Source: Sphingobacterium sp. UGAL515B_05 (GTDB lineage: Bacteria; Bacteroidota; Bacteroidia; Sphingobacteriales; Sphingobacteriaceae). Taken from it: a stretch of DNA of 64,000 nucleotides. Shown here piece by piece: positions 28,251 through 37,657 of this stretch. The notes below the pieces were generated by a model. That model did no database searches. It worked only from the letters and a program-made list of their open reading frames with translations, and was not told the DNA's origin. The translations under genes and the position numbers were made by a program. The stretch's first letter is position 1. Each line of letters starts with the position of its first letter. The stretch spans positions 1,736,001-1,800,000 of the forward strand of contig NZ_CP109907.1 of NCBI RefSeq assembly GCF_033097525.1, read 5' to 3'.

Positions 28251-29373
28251 CGCAACAATTTTTAGATTCAAAAGCTTTTATATATGTGAACATTAGGAAA
28301 AGAAATAAAAACAACGAAGAAAGAACCGGATTCGAAAAGGCGACCAAAAAATACAAAAAAAGCGCACCATTCAAATAGTAGATTTCCTCGTCTTTGACCA
28401 AAAGCGTTCTAAAATAAAATACCATAAAAAACAGGAAAGATATTAACCCATATTTTCGGATAAACTCCAATTGGCTTATCTCGATATTTGTAGCCATTTC
28501 TTGGAATCCGGAAGAATAAAATTCGGAACCAGGACCAAAACCAAATAGCATATTTATAGGGCTAGAACCAAATTCCCTCAAAACCGAAGATAAATGACCT
28601 AACCTTATACTTCCACCATCACTTTCGCCATTAAACAATGCTAATATTTCCTTTCCAAATGCAAAATTTTCTAAGATAGACATTCCTATAATGAAAATAA
28701 GAGGAATCCATAACAACCTCTTATAAGATCTCCTAAAAAATAAGAATAAGAGCCACATAACCAACACCATTACGCCAAATCTCGACGGAGCCAATATTAA
28801 TGAAATCAAAATCAAACCAAATGTCCAATAAAACTTATAAGGAATACATAAGGCTCCACAAATAATTAAACTCAAAGTCCCTTGGAAGTAAACATTTGGC
28901 AAAACTTCTCCGCTTAGAAAGTTCTTTGATCCAAAAAAACCGTTAGACCTAGATTCAATAAATTCATTAATAGTGATCACAAATGGAACTTGCAGGAGAC
29001 GTCCAAAAAATAGAACTATAACGAGCACTGCGAAAAAGCCTCCTGCTTTAATATAATCTTCAACCTTTAAATCACTACCCTTAACATAAAAATAAAATAT
29101 AGGGATACATAAGTAAGCAAAGATCCAGCTGAATACAGTAGCAATGCTAATATTATTTAAAAGAGCAATAACCAGTGACGGTAAAAGAGACAGAATAAAA
29201 AGAAAATATGGAATCAGGAATTTAGTGGATATTTTATCCTTTCGCAGTGATTTTATCGCATAAAACAACATTATCAAAAAAGATATTGGCCTCAACATCA
29301 AGCCGCCGCCAGAATCCACGATAAGCAATAAAATACATATTGCATTCAAACTCATTTTCAAATATCTAGTCAT
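28243..29373 (-). CDS. Wzy-like polysaccharide polymerase/O-antigen ligase family
   Basis: The 376-residue protein has about ten membrane helices and a large periplasmic loop between residues about 235 and 300 containing GSIRLGHLSSVLREFGSSPI and LFGFGPGSEFYSSG. That loop (R..H..., G.G.G) is the hallmark of the Wzy/WaaL/O-antigen ligase superfamily. It should join repeat units in the periplasm. The downstream GT2 gene overlaps it. Sequence divergence among Wzy proteins means the assignment rests on topology, loop motif and locus position. Confidence 0.78.
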   Translation of the reverse strand: MTRYLKMSLNAICILLLIVDSGGGLMLRPISFLIMLFYAIKSLRKDKISTKFLIPYFLFILSLLPSLVIALLNNISIATVFSWIFAYLCIPIFYFYVKGSDLKVEDYIKAGGFFAVLVIVLFFGRLLQVPFVITINEFIESRSNGFFGSKNFLSGEVLPNVYFQGTLSLIICGALCIPYKFYWTFGLILISLILAPSRFGVMVLVMWLLFLFFRRSYKRLLWIPLIFIIGMSILENFAFGKEILALFNGESDGGSIRLGHLSSVLREFGSSPINMLFGFGPGSEFYSSGFQEMATNIEISQLEFIRKYGLISFLFFMVFYFRTLLVKDEEIYYLNGALFLYFLVAFSNPVLSSLFLFLFLMFTYIKAFESKNCCDE

Positions 29374-29384
29374 TTACCCACATA

Positions 29385-30485
29385 CTATAAAGCTTTTGCT
29401 ATAATTTCTTTGACAACCTGATATCTGCTTTCCCAGTTATTTGATTCACAAAATTTACTGCAGTCTGAAAACGATTTTTTGGAAACAAAATTATCTTGCT
29501 TAATATGTTCTAGTAAGTGAAAATAAACCTCAAAAGAATTATACAACCAAACAAACTCCGAAAATTTTTCCGTTTCTGGATAACCAACAGATATAACAGG
29601 TTTACCAGAGTATATATACTCATATAATTTAACAGGATTAACAGATTTGATTAAATCATTTACTATAAATGGCATAATCAGAATGTCTGATTGGTTCATT
29701 ACAGAAAAAACCATACTGTGGTCAATACTCCCATAGTAAATAATGTTTTCGTGCTTAGGTCCATTAAACTCTATTGGACCTACAATATGATATAAAAGAG
29801 ACCGATCTTTATTCAAAGACGCCAAAATCAAATCCCAATCCATCCATTTAGAAACAGTTCCAATATAGACGAGATTAACTTTTGTATTATCAAGTTTCAG
29901 TATATTTGAGGAACCATTGCCCACACTAGTATTAAGTGTTAACCCATTATTGACGACATGAATCTCTTTATTCAAGCTATATCTTTGATTTAAAACGTTT
30001 CGTAGATGATTGGAGCTACTCAATATAATGTCACTATCAGCAAGTAGCTGTTCCTCAGCAGCTTTGTAAAACCTATATATATTTGAATTATTCTTTATTC
30101 CGTCGAAAGACAACATGTCGTCCATGCAATCATAAATTAACACTTGACCAGCTTTCCGTTTAGGCAGTAGAAAATACAACTCAGGGCTAGTAACCCAAAC
30201 GATTTTGGAATTATAATATATTTTTGAATAAAATAATCTTAAAATAATTTTATTCAAAAATCGTATAATTGAAGATCTGGAATTATACGGTAAAATCGAT
30301 AAATAAATAAGCTTAATGTTTTTCAACAAATTTCCACTATAATTCTCACTTCTATAATCCCTTTTCTGAACTACATTTACTAAATAATCGTCACTAAGGC
30401 ATTCCGCTAAGAATTGAGGTCTCTGTTTTGCCCATTTCCAAGAGATATGCATAAAATAGAACACTTTATTTTTTTTATTATCCAT
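29385..30485 (-). CDS. Glycosyltransferase (TuaH-like, GT-B)
   Basis: The start is ATG 30485 (MDNKKNKVFYFMHISWKWAK). A GTG 54 nt upstream would overlap the Wzz gene and is less likely. The 366-residue protein has the WKWAKQRPQFLAECLSDDY motif near residue 15, seen in a group of capsule glycosyltransferases (TuaH-like), ending in a C-terminal donor-binding region with SVNPVKLYEYIYSGKPVISV near 285. The second part corresponds to the E-x7-E site, with P-V-K-x-Y-E as the variant. The sugar transferred is unknown. Confidence 0.8.
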   Translation of the reverse strand: MDNKKNKVFYFMHISWKWAKQRPQFLAECLSDDYLVNVVQKRDYRSENYSGNLLKNIKLIYLSILPYNSRSSIIRFLNKIILRLFYSKIYYNSKIVWVTSPELYFLLPKRKAGQVLIYDCMDDMLSFDGIKNNSNIYRFYKAAEEQLLADSDIILSSSNHLRNVLNQRYSLNKEIHVVNNGLTLNTSVGNGSSNILKLDNTKVNLVYIGTVSKWMDWDLILASLNKDRSLLYHIVGPIEFNGPKHENIIYYGSIDHSMVFSVMNQSDILIMPFIVNDLIKSVNPVKLYEYIYSGKPVISVGYPETEKFSEFVWLYNSFEVYFHLLEHIKQDNFVSKKSFSDCSKFCESNNWESRYQVVKEIIAKAL

Positions 30486-30507
30486 ATTTAATAAAATCAA
30501 TCGAAAT

Positions 30508-31566
30508 TTATAACATAATCTTATTAAATACCCTGACACAAATGAGGCATAGTGCTGTAAAAATAAAGGAAACTATTGCTCCAAGAATTATACCTTTAGT
30601 TCTACCCAAGGTAGTCTTTTTCAAAGGAAAAACTGGCTCATCAACAACTTGTATCAGCGGGGTCTCCTTCATTAATGCCATTTTAGACATTTCTAAATTT
30701 TGAACTAATTGCGCCAAGATAGCTTTATTTGTTTCTGCCGAGAACTGGGAACGTTGGGTTGGAACTAATCGCTGTGCTTGTCGAGTAGGATTAAGATTCG
30801 GTGTGGCATCGATTGCATAGGCGGATTCAATAATATTACCATTCATTAACGCCCGTACTGAATCTGTTTTTAGCTGTAAGATCTTAACATTATCCAAAGA
30901 TTTTTTGGTTTTAGTATTTATATAAAACTCATTTACAACCTGAACCAAAGTTTCATTAAATGCTTTTGAGAAATTCTCATCTTGTGACATAACATCAACT
31001 TTGAAGATCGATAACTTTTTATCAAGCTTCTCAACTTTTAGAATATTTTTATTTATATCCTCTACAGCATCATTTAAAATACTATCTCTAATCCTTAACA
31101 ATTTATCATTAAGCTTACCTTTATTATAAAAAATTAATGTTTTATCCTCGTCACCATTTTTTAACTTTTTTAGCTTTAGATAGGGTATTATCAATAGCTT
31201 AGAACTATCTTTTTCAGATGATTTCAAAAGAGCCTCTTTAATCATTTTTTGTGATTTATAAAGTTCCATAAGATTATCTCCTTGAAATATGCCCTCTCCT
31301 TTTCCTCCCAAGTCTATTCCAACCAAAGCCGCCATACCTGCATATTGTCCAATACCACTAGCTTGTTCCGTCGATTCTAATACAAATGTAGTCGTAGCTG
31401 TATAAATATTCTTTTTAAGTTTAGAATAAAAAAAGCCTCCAACTCCACCAATAGCACTTATTATCAAAAGAAAGAGCCATTTTGATTTCAAATATTCCAA
31501 CCATTCTCCGATTTTTAAAATCAGTTCCTTTGGCGTTACTTCTCGCTTATTTTTCGTTTCGCTCAT
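30508..31566 (-). CDS. Chain-length determinant protein (Wzz family)
   Basis: The 352-residue protein has two membrane helices, at about residues 33-52 and 325-347, bracketing a long periplasmic domain rich in coiled-coil helices. The Pro-rich start of the second helix (VDEPVFPLKKTTLGRTKGII) is the typical Wzz motif. It lacks a C-terminal tyrosine kinase domain, so it is the plain Wzz/PCP type. It starts 2 nt after the export protein gene and should control polymer length in the inner membrane. Confidence 0.86.
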   Translation of the reverse strand: MSETKNKREVTPKELILKIGEWLEYLKSKWLFLLIISAIGGVGGFFYSKLKKNIYTATTTFVLESTEQASGIGQYAGMAALVGIDLGGKGEGIFQGDNLMELYKSQKMIKEALLKSSEKDSSKLLIIPYLKLKKLKNGDEDKTLIFYNKGKLNDKLLRIRDSILNDAVEDINKNILKVEKLDKKLSIFKVDVMSQDENFSKAFNETLVQVVNEFYINTKTKKSLDNVKILQLKTDSVRALMNGNIIESAYAIDATPNLNPTRQAQRLVPTQRSQFSAETNKAILAQLVQNLEMSKMALMKETPLIQVVDEPVFPLKKTTLGRTKGIILGAIVSFIFTALCLICVRVFNKIML

Positions 31567-31568
31567 AC

Positions 31569-34100
31569 CTATTTAAACAAGCTAATAATAATCGCCAATG
31601 TTGAAGCAATTCCAGTTCCTATACCGATCCATGCTTGCGAACTCAATTTCTCTCTTGGAGCTCTTTTAGGCACGACAATCTCAGCTCCCGGCTTCACTTC
31701 CGGATAACCTCCATCTTTGCCCTTTACAGCACCATTTGCATATTGAACAAAGACACGTTTCTTTAAGGCATTGTCGGTAAATCCACCGGCTTGGTTTACA
31801 TAGTATTTAAGGCTCTTGCCTTTTACATAAACCACATTGTTTGGATTCAAGACTTCACCCACAACTTTCACCGTCTCCAGTTCCTTTGGCACATTGATAA
31901 TATCGCCGTCTAGAACTAAAAGGTCTCCCTTTTCATACGGTTTTTCTAAAATTCTATTCAACTCAATACCCACAAGGTCGCTCGGTTCAATATCAGAAGC
32001 TGAAGTTCCTTGTTGTGATACTTTTGCCAGAGCTGCACTTTTTGCTTTCGAATTATCTACATTCTCTTCCTCGGCATCTTTATATTTTGCAGTTTTGCCA
32101 TCTTTTTCCTCAACATCAAGGCTGTCTTTTTCAAGCTCCCTTTTCAAACGCTCTTTTTCTTTCTTCTCCTCGGCTTTCAATTTAGACATTCCGGTGCGTT
32201 TTAATGAAGCCCCCTCGGTGTAGGCATACGTTGTCAAACCGCCTGCGCGCTTTATAATATCCGAAATACGCTCATCTTCGCGGGAGATCGTATAGTAGCC
32301 TGGATATAGCACCTCCCCTTCGATTTTTACCTGACGTTGAGTGCGGAAACCAGCATCGCCCAAAATAGAGATAACATCATAAGGTTGCAAAGTCATATTA
32401 GGATCCATGAGCACGCCATCTTTAATATCAACCAATACAGTTTGCGAAGAACGATGATCTGTCACATCTAAGTTTTTAATACGGCGAGCGATTTCTACGC
32501 GAGCATTTTTCGCCCCTTCGGTCAATCCCCCGGCTTTCTGAATGATATAGCCCAACGTTGCATTGCTGGCAAATGGAAAATCACCCGGAAAACGGACCTC
32601 TCCTTGAACAGTGAATTTATATTCATCCCTTAAATCAAAAATGGACGAAATCTCAATCTTATCTTCTCTTTTTAGGGGGATATCCGCAGCTGTACCGGCT
32701 AGGATATCGCGTACATTAAAACTAATTAATTCCGAAGTATTATCTGCTTTAAGACGATTAATGATACCGCGCTCCAAGAAGGCATCTTCACGCACGCCAT
32801 CGGCCATCTCCAGAACCTGTTTTAACGTCATGCCTGGCTCCAAACCGAAAATACCGGGACGGAATACCGCTCCTAATACACTAATACGATTGGCAAAACG
32901 TTCCAAAATGGGTTCTACAATATATTGATCTCCACCTTTGGGTGTATAATTTGCAAACTGATCGGCATAGATATCTTGTACACTACGTTCGCGACCTGTT
33001 GTTTGAAGAACTTTAATTTTTGCACTATAGGCATTCTCTGTAAAGTCGCCAGCATAGCGCAAAATATCCGATAGCGACTCTCCGGGCACCGTTTCAAATA
33101 TGGCGGGACGCTTAACTTCTCCTTCGAAGTGCACTCTGGCTCCATAAACGGGTATATGAATAATATCCTGATCCTGCAGACGGATATTTCCTTGTTGTAT
33201 GCCATTGGCTAAAAAGTCGTACACATCAATCGTACTCACCACACGATTGCCGCGGATCACCTGAATTTTGCGATAAGTTCCGTTTTTATTCGGTCCTCCT
33301 GAGGCATACAATGCATTGAATACAGTCGCCAAGGAAGGCAAGCTGTAAGTTCCCGGCTTAGTAACTGCCCCTGTCAATGTCACCCGAATCGTACGAATAT
33401 TGCCAATATTAACACTCACTTGGGTTCTTCCCGAACGTAAAGCTGGATAAGTACCACTCAATCGTTGTTCTATTTTACTTTTTGCTGCGGCAATGGACAA
33501 ACCAGCCACGTTGATCTGCCCCACATATTCTACTTTAATCGTTCCATCGGGACTTACGGGCAGTTGATAAGATGCTTCATTGTCTCCGGTAATATCTAAC
33601 AATATTTCATCGTCTGGACCAATAATATAGGAGCTAGGTGTAGCCATACGCAGATTGGGTTCAAAAGTGATGGCATTATTCCTAAAAAGGTCTGAGCCAA
33701 AAATCTTGAGCTTGCCTTCTTCATTATCAATCGAATCTCGTGTATTCCTCTGCTTATTTTGCAAAGAATCCGCGTTGGAGTAACCATCCACCTGACGACC
33801 ATTTAAACGACTATTACGCGATTGGTTTGAAGAGCCTTGTAATTGATTTGGTTCTTGTTTTTTACGCTTGATTTTCGCTAGACGATCTTTTAATTTCTGA
33901 ACTTCTACAGCTGAAACACCCTGTGCACGTGCGAAACCGTCTAACTGACTTTCGTCATAACCCATTAAAGCGGCTTGTTTCACATACTGTTCAATCTGTG
34001 CATCACTTAGATTGTCTACTTTTATATTGGCAGGGTTGGTCTGTGCGTGTACTGCACCCACAAATCCTGCAAGGCATAACCATAATATTATTCTTTTCAT
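31569..34100 (-). CDS. Polysaccharide export protein with multiple SLBB domains (Wza-like)
   Basis: The start is placed at ATG 34100 (MKRIILWLCLAGFVGAVHAQ, a good signal peptide ending at VHAQ); a GTG two codons earlier is possible. The approximately 843-residue protein has a Poly_export domain (IIGPDDEILLDITGDNEASY near 160) followed by repeated SLBB-type units, for example VTLTGAVTKPGTYSLPSLAT, HFEGEVKRPAIFETVPGESL, and KVVGEVLNPNNVVYVKGKSL. A central low-complexity segment rich in Lys/Glu/Asp lies near residues 650-700, and a hydrophobic C-terminal helix follows. The 843 residues are long compared with E. coli Wza (about 380) but usual for Bacteroidota. It should form the outer-membrane export channel. 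Confidence 0.88.
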   Translation of the reverse strand: MKRIILWLCLAGFVGAVHAQTNPANIKVDNLSDAQIEQYVKQAALMGYDESQLDGFARAQGVSAVEVQKLKDRLAKIKRKKQEPNQLQGSSNQSRNSRLNGRQVDGYSNADSLQNKQRNTRDSIDNEEGKLKIFGSDLFRNNAITFEPNLRMATPSSYIIGPDDEILLDITGDNEASYQLPVSPDGTIKVEYVGQINVAGLSIAAAKSKIEQRLSGTYPALRSGRTQVSVNIGNIRTIRVTLTGAVTKPGTYSLPSLATVFNALYASGGPNKNGTYRKIQVIRGNRVVSTIDVYDFLANGIQQGNIRLQDQDIIHIPVYGARVHFEGEVKRPAIFETVPGESLSDILRYAGDFTENAYSAKIKVLQTTGRERSVQDIYADQFANYTPKGGDQYIVEPILERFANRISVLGAVFRPGIFGLEPGMTLKQVLEMADGVREDAFLERGIINRLKADNTSELISFNVRDILAGTAADIPLKREDKIEISSIFDLRDEYKFTVQGEVRFPGDFPFASNATLGYIIQKAGGLTEGAKNARVEIARRIKNLDVTDHRSSQTVLVDIKDGVLMDPNMTLQPYDVISILGDAGFRTQRQVKIEGEVLYPGYYTISREDERISDIIKRAGGLTTYAYTEGASLKRTGMSKLKAEEKKEKERLKRELEKDSLDVEEKDGKTAKYKDAEEENVDNSKAKSAALAKVSQQGTSASDIEPSDLVGIELNRILEKPYEKGDLLVLDGDIINVPKELETVKVVGEVLNPNNVVYVKGKSLKYYVNQAGGFTDNALKKRVFVQYANGAVKGKDGGYPEVKPGAEIVVPKRAPREKLSSQAWIGIGTGIASTLAIIISLFK

Positions 34101-34120
34101 CGACACCGCGGTATTTGCCG

Positions 34121-34128
34121 CAAAATTA
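34121..34128 (-). promoter_or_regulatory. Possible -7 promoter element of the right polysaccharide locus
   Basis: On the minus strand this reads TAATTTTG, matching TAnnTTTG. No clear TTTG lies 19-20 nt upstream. It would give a short leader of about 14 nt before the ATG at 34100. Confidence 0.35.
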
Positions 34129-34336
34129 GTAAAACTATTTAATTAAATGATTGAAATATTTCTTGAATCGGCTTTTCAACTGTAATTCATTTGTTATTAA
34201 AGATACTTTGCCAAAATACATTGTAACGAACGTAAAAACGAGTAATGTTGCTACACTACAGGATAGCGGCTTATTCATTGATCTATTTTCTTATTTAGTG
34301 AAATAGTTATTTCAACAAGAAGGCCTATATTTGCGC

Positions 34337-35815
34337 ATGCGCCAAATTATTTACACAAAAGCTATTCTTATTACGTTAGGATGCACCCTATTATCTTCTT
34401 GCCTAAAAAAAGATCTTTACTCTGGCAGCAAGAACGAAGATGGAAAAGAAGTATCACCGCCCGATAACAGCGGAAATACAAATCGATATAGCTATCCATT
34501 TGGTGAGGAAAAGACAGGACAAGAAGCGGAACTCATCATCGAATTTCATTCCGGACAAGGAATAATCCATACTCCGACTGTGAGTATTCCGCCGCTGAAA
34601 TATAATAAGAGCTTATTGTTTATGCTAACACAGGACGATTGTAAGCAGTCGGCATTCAGCATGACCTGGGCTGCCATTAATGGCAAACCAATTGATCGCT
34701 CTGATATTAAACGAAAATATTACTACGATATTGAACACCTGGAAGCAGATGACCTCCCTCCAAATAGTTACACGTTGGGAAAAACACTGGGTAGTACCGA
34801 TGGTTTTGGGAATGAAGTGCGGTTCCACTTTACAACTACTCTAGCACCCGAATGGGATTTTATGGACGCCCCGACAGCAGTAAAGAAGAACTTCACAGAA
34901 AACTTTTTCCGCTTTTATATGAAATCTGGCCTACGCTGGAATAATGTAGTCGAAATGCTGAACGATGGCAATGCGATTGCATTCCACGACTTGAATACAG
35001 CCGCTATCACTAATGTGGACTCGCTAATCAAGCATTTTGATCGGGCTCAACAAATCACAAATAAAAGATTAAATGGCCGGAACATCAAATTTTTGGCGGA
35101 GCCTAATGGAAATAAATCCTACCTCCAGGCGGCACTTGGGTTTCCAACAATTCAGACTATGACGGCGCAGACCGGTGCCGATAAGCTTATTCCATATCAG
35201 GTCAACTACTCTCTCTACCAAAAGACCTTAGCCCGTGTGTTTGTTAATCAAGCTGCTGAGGTGGAAAAGCTGGTCAACAATGCTGCTGCTCAAGATGTGG
35301 CTAACCGTGAGGCCGTTCATATTGGTGTACACGAAACAGATCATGACTGGGCTCAGCTCCTCCTCTGGCTGAATAATACCTACGGAAAAGACGGCAAGGA
35401 CATCCTCTGGTTTCCTTCACAAGAAGAATATTATGAATACAATTATAATAGGCAAAACAGTTTAATCAGTAGCCGTATCGAAGGGAATAAATTAATCGTG
35501 AAAGTCAAATTCCCCAGTCTGCCGGATTTCTACTACCCTGCGCTCACACTAAATATCAACGGATTGCACATGAATAGCATTAAATCAATTTCTTCGAATG
35601 AAACTATAACAAGTTTGACATACGGCAATTTTGAAAAGGGAATCAGCGTCAATATAGACTGCCGTCGATTTATACAGGATCATGCAACGCAGTATGTTAA
35701 TAGGTATCTATCTAAAAAATCTGCCGCAAACCTACTAGACGCAAAGTATCATATCAACGCACTAAAAGATTCGCAAGAGAAAAAAAACTTGCTTAACACC
35801 CTCGGTATAGAGTAA
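34337..35815 (+). CDS. Lipoprotein of unknown function, possible polysaccharide-deacetylase-like domain
   Basis: The start is ATG 34337 (a TTG two codons upstream is possible). The signal peptide ends with a lipobox LSSC, so Cys near residue 22 should be lipidated. The approximately 492-residue product contains LLFMLTQDDCKQSAF near residue 95, NAIAFHDLNT near 215 and FLAEPNGN near 255, then ILWFPSQEEYYEYNYNR near 360. The D-D pair, the conserved His and PxG motifs resemble NodB-type polysaccharide deacetylases, but the fit is loose and I would not claim the activity. It is divergent from the export gene and could act on the capsule. The final 120 residues look like a beta-sandwich. Confidence 0.5.
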   Translation: MRQIIYTKAILITLGCTLLSSCLKKDLYSGSKNEDGKEVSPPDNSGNTNRYSYPFGEEKTGQEAELIIEFHSGQGIIHTPTVSIPPLKYNKSLLFMLTQDDCKQSAFSMTWAAINGKPIDRSDIKRKYYYDIEHLEADDLPPNSYTLGKTLGSTDGFGNEVRFHFTTTLAPEWDFMDAPTAVKKNFTENFFRFYMKSGLRWNNVVEMLNDGNAIAFHDLNTAAITNVDSLIKHFDRAQQITNKRLNGRNIKFLAEPNGNKSYLQAALGFPTIQTMTAQTGADKLIPYQVNYSLYQKTLARVFVNQAAEVEKLVNNAAAQDVANREAVHIGVHETDHDWAQLLLWLNNTYGKDGKDILWFPSQEEYYEYNYNRQNSLISSRIEGNKLIVKVKFPSLPDFYYPALTLNINGLHMNSIKSISSNETITSLTYGNFEKGISVNIDCRRFIQDHATQYVNRYLSKKSAANLLDAKYHINALKDSQEKKNLLNTLGIE

Positions 35816-35951
35816 AGAACTTTTAAAAATGTATCGTCCTGAAAATTTATGATTATATTGTATTTCACTCTTTCGGATTGGAAAAAATAAAGTGAAAGGA
35901 TTAACTTTACGGGTGCTCTAAACTGATAAAAAATTATAGATAAATTAAAAA

Positions 35952-36866
35952 ATGAAAATTATTTCGATTTTTCTACTGATACCTATTAGCGCGCTCTCTC
36001 TTTTGTTTTGGTCTTGTACCAACACCACCAAAGAAAAGCATAAAAAGAATGAGGCAATGTCCCAAAATATGGCGTCTATTAGCTCAGCAGACAGCACCTT
36101 ATTTCATTTCTGGGATAAATTTGACATGCAGGATACTGCACTGGTAAAAAATCCAGAAAAAGGCGAACAACAGCTTGCTGATTTTCTTCAGCTCTTGGCC
36201 CAGCATCCAGATTCTGCAACAAGAGATAAAGCGATCGATCTCATGCTGGACAAGGCAAAAGTCAATCGGACAAGCTTTGACTATTTCATTAAACAATATG
36301 AACATTATCTGTATGATGGCAATTCGCCGATGCGCAATGATATCGTCTACGAATCCGTATTACGCTATCTGATCAAAACGGATTTACTTTCCGATCTGGA
36401 GAAAGAAGCCTATAGGCCGACTTACAAATTGGTGCTCCGAAATAAAGAGGGAAAAACTGCCGAAGACTTTACTTATGAACTAGCAAATGGGAAAAAACAA
36501 AAATTATCGGACACGAAAGCAAACTACACGTTCTTGATCTTTTACGATCCGGATTGTTCACACTGCAAGGAAACCATACAGCAACTCCGTGATACTCCGC
36601 AATTGGTGCAACTATTTGCACAACTAAAGGTACAGGTAGTCGCTATCGACCCCTGGGGAGATCGCACGAAGTGGAAAAATTATCAATCACAGCTGTCCGA
36701 CCAATGGATCAATGGTTTCGACAGCGAAAGTAAAATACTGTCTTTCAACTTATACGACCTCAAAGCTTCCCCAACGATTTACCTGTTGGATGAAAATAAA
36801 AAGGTCCTATTAAAAGACACCTATTTGCAGCAGGTCATTGCTTATTTTGTAAAAACCAATTCTTAG
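35952..36866 (+). CDS. Thioredoxin-like lipoprotein (DUF5106-type N-terminus)
   Basis: The 304-residue product has a lipoprotein signal (FWSC near residue 22), a helical region from 45 to 165 (STLFHFWDKFDMQDT and following) that resembles DUF5106, and a C-terminal thioredoxin fold. The redox motif is YDPDCSHCKE near residue 200 with CxxC, and a cis-Pro is in LKASPTIYLLD near 280. It should be a thiol-disulfide protein facing the periplasm. It is followed after only 3 nt by the S24/S26 peptidase gene, so they are likely co-transcribed. Confidence 0.82.
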   Translation: MKIISIFLLIPISALSLLFWSCTNTTKEKHKKNEAMSQNMASISSADSTLFHFWDKFDMQDTALVKNPEKGEQQLADFLQLLAQHPDSATRDKAIDLMLDKAKVNRTSFDYFIKQYEHYLYDGNSPMRNDIVYESVLRYLIKTDLLSDLEKEAYRPTYKLVLRNKEGKTAEDFTYELANGKKQKLSDTKANYTFLIFYDPDCSHCKETIQQLRDTPQLVQLFAQLKVQVVAIDPWGDRTKWKNYQSQLSDQWINGFDSESKILSFNLYDLKASPTIYLLDENKKVLLKDTYLQQVIAYFVKTNS

Positions 36867-36869
36867 TTG

Positions 36870-37328
36870 ATGGCTGAAAACACAAGCAACAACAAAACAC
36901 GGGTTATTTCAAATGAAGACTATTTTGCCGAGGTGCAACGCGTCCTTCGTGAAGGCAAGGAGGTCCGCATACGCGTGAAGGGAAATAGCATGCGTCCATT
37001 TATCCAGGATGGGGATACAGTATTATTGCAGGCTTATCGTGGACAACCGCTTGCTTTAGGCAGCAATATACTAGCCAAAGACAAAGATAAATTTGTCTTT
37101 CACCGTTTTGTCGGCAAGAGAAACAACCAATATGTATTAGCGGGAGACGGAAATCTTGTACTCCGCGAATATATAGCTGTTCAAGACATTATAGCCATTG
37201 CTTATATGCATTATCCACAGGATAAAGATAAATCCATAGCTATAGACCGCCCTTGGGCAAGGTTACGTGGCTTATGCTGGTACCATATTCGGTTGTTACG
37301 TCGTATAGTCGCCAAATTGAACCACTAA
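36870..37328 (+). CDS. S24/S26-type peptidase (signal-peptidase-like)
   Basis: The start is ATG 36870 (MAENTSNN); a TTG just before is ignored. The 152-residue protein has VKGNSMRPFIQDGDTVLL with the candidate catalytic Ser40, and FVFHRFVGK with His78, followed by YVLAGDGNL. This is the Ser/His arrangement of S24/S26 enzymes of the SipW/archaeal type, not the Ser/Lys type. It has no clear membrane helix, so a classical signal peptidase is unlikely. In Bacteroidota, such small proteins occur next to PqqD/HPr-kinase genes. It might cut or guide a peptide precursor, which is inference. Confidence 0.75.
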   Translation: MAENTSNNKTRVISNEDYFAEVQRVLREGKEVRIRVKGNSMRPFIQDGDTVLLQAYRGQPLALGSNILAKDKDKFVFHRFVGKRNNQYVLAGDGNLVLREYIAVQDIIAIAYMHYPQDKDKSIAIDRPWARLRGLCWYHIRLLRRIVAKLNH

Positions 37329-37657
37329 GACAAAAAATCGTTAACTTCGACTTAAAACAACAAAAAGAGTATACAATCTGGTTGCTATGGTTTCGCGATA
37401 AATAAGTTTATTGGTAGGTAGCGGAAGGATCGATAAACTGCCAAGCTATCCCGATTGCTCCAGAAGAACAGATAAGAATGAATAATTACTTTTATATGTT
37501 ACGCAATTATATTGCATATAAAAGTAATTTATCTAAGTTTGAAAGAATATGCTTTACTTTATACATAACAATGACATATCGCGCATCCAGCATTAAAGCA
37601 TAAACAAGTTTTAATTATCTGGACGCTGCTTATGCCCATTAAAAACACATTATTAAT
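37329..37657. other. Intergenic region before pqqD-like gene: dyad promoter element
   Basis: No convincing gene is present in these 329 bp. A 42-codon frame at 37478-37606 overlaps the promoter element and looks accidental. Between 37484 and 37541 lies a 15-bp inverted repeat with a -33/-7 promoter, described separately. The remaining 110 nt to the pqqD-like start would be a long 5' leader with only very short frames (10-15 codons). Confidence 0.6.
37484..37541 (+). promoter_or_regulatory. Promoter with long dyad operator (element copy A)
   Basis: AATTACTTTTATATG (37484-37498) and CATATAAAAGTAATT (37515-37529) form a perfect 15-bp inverted repeat with a 16-nt spacer. ATTG (37511-37514), 19 nt, and TAAGTTTG (37534-37541) fit the Bacteroidota promoter. 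The right arm of the repeat lies between the two promoter boxes, so a bound protein would block transcription. A closely similar element precedes metG. Confidence 0.6.

Noticed and set aside
32611..32928. Long plus-strand open frames opposite the SLBB export gene
   Set aside because: They are antisense shadows of a well-supported gene, with Ser/Arg-rich compositions and no family motif.
34326..34333. TATATTTG as a -7 promoter box for the lipoprotein gene at 34337
   Set aside because: It would place the transcription start at or after the start codon, and no TTTG lies at the right distance upstream.
37478..37606. 42-codon plus-strand frame just before the pqqD-like gene, considered as a RiPP precursor
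   Set aside because: It runs through the dyad/promoter element, and has no leader/core pattern or repeated residues. It would not be transcribed in full from the predicted start.
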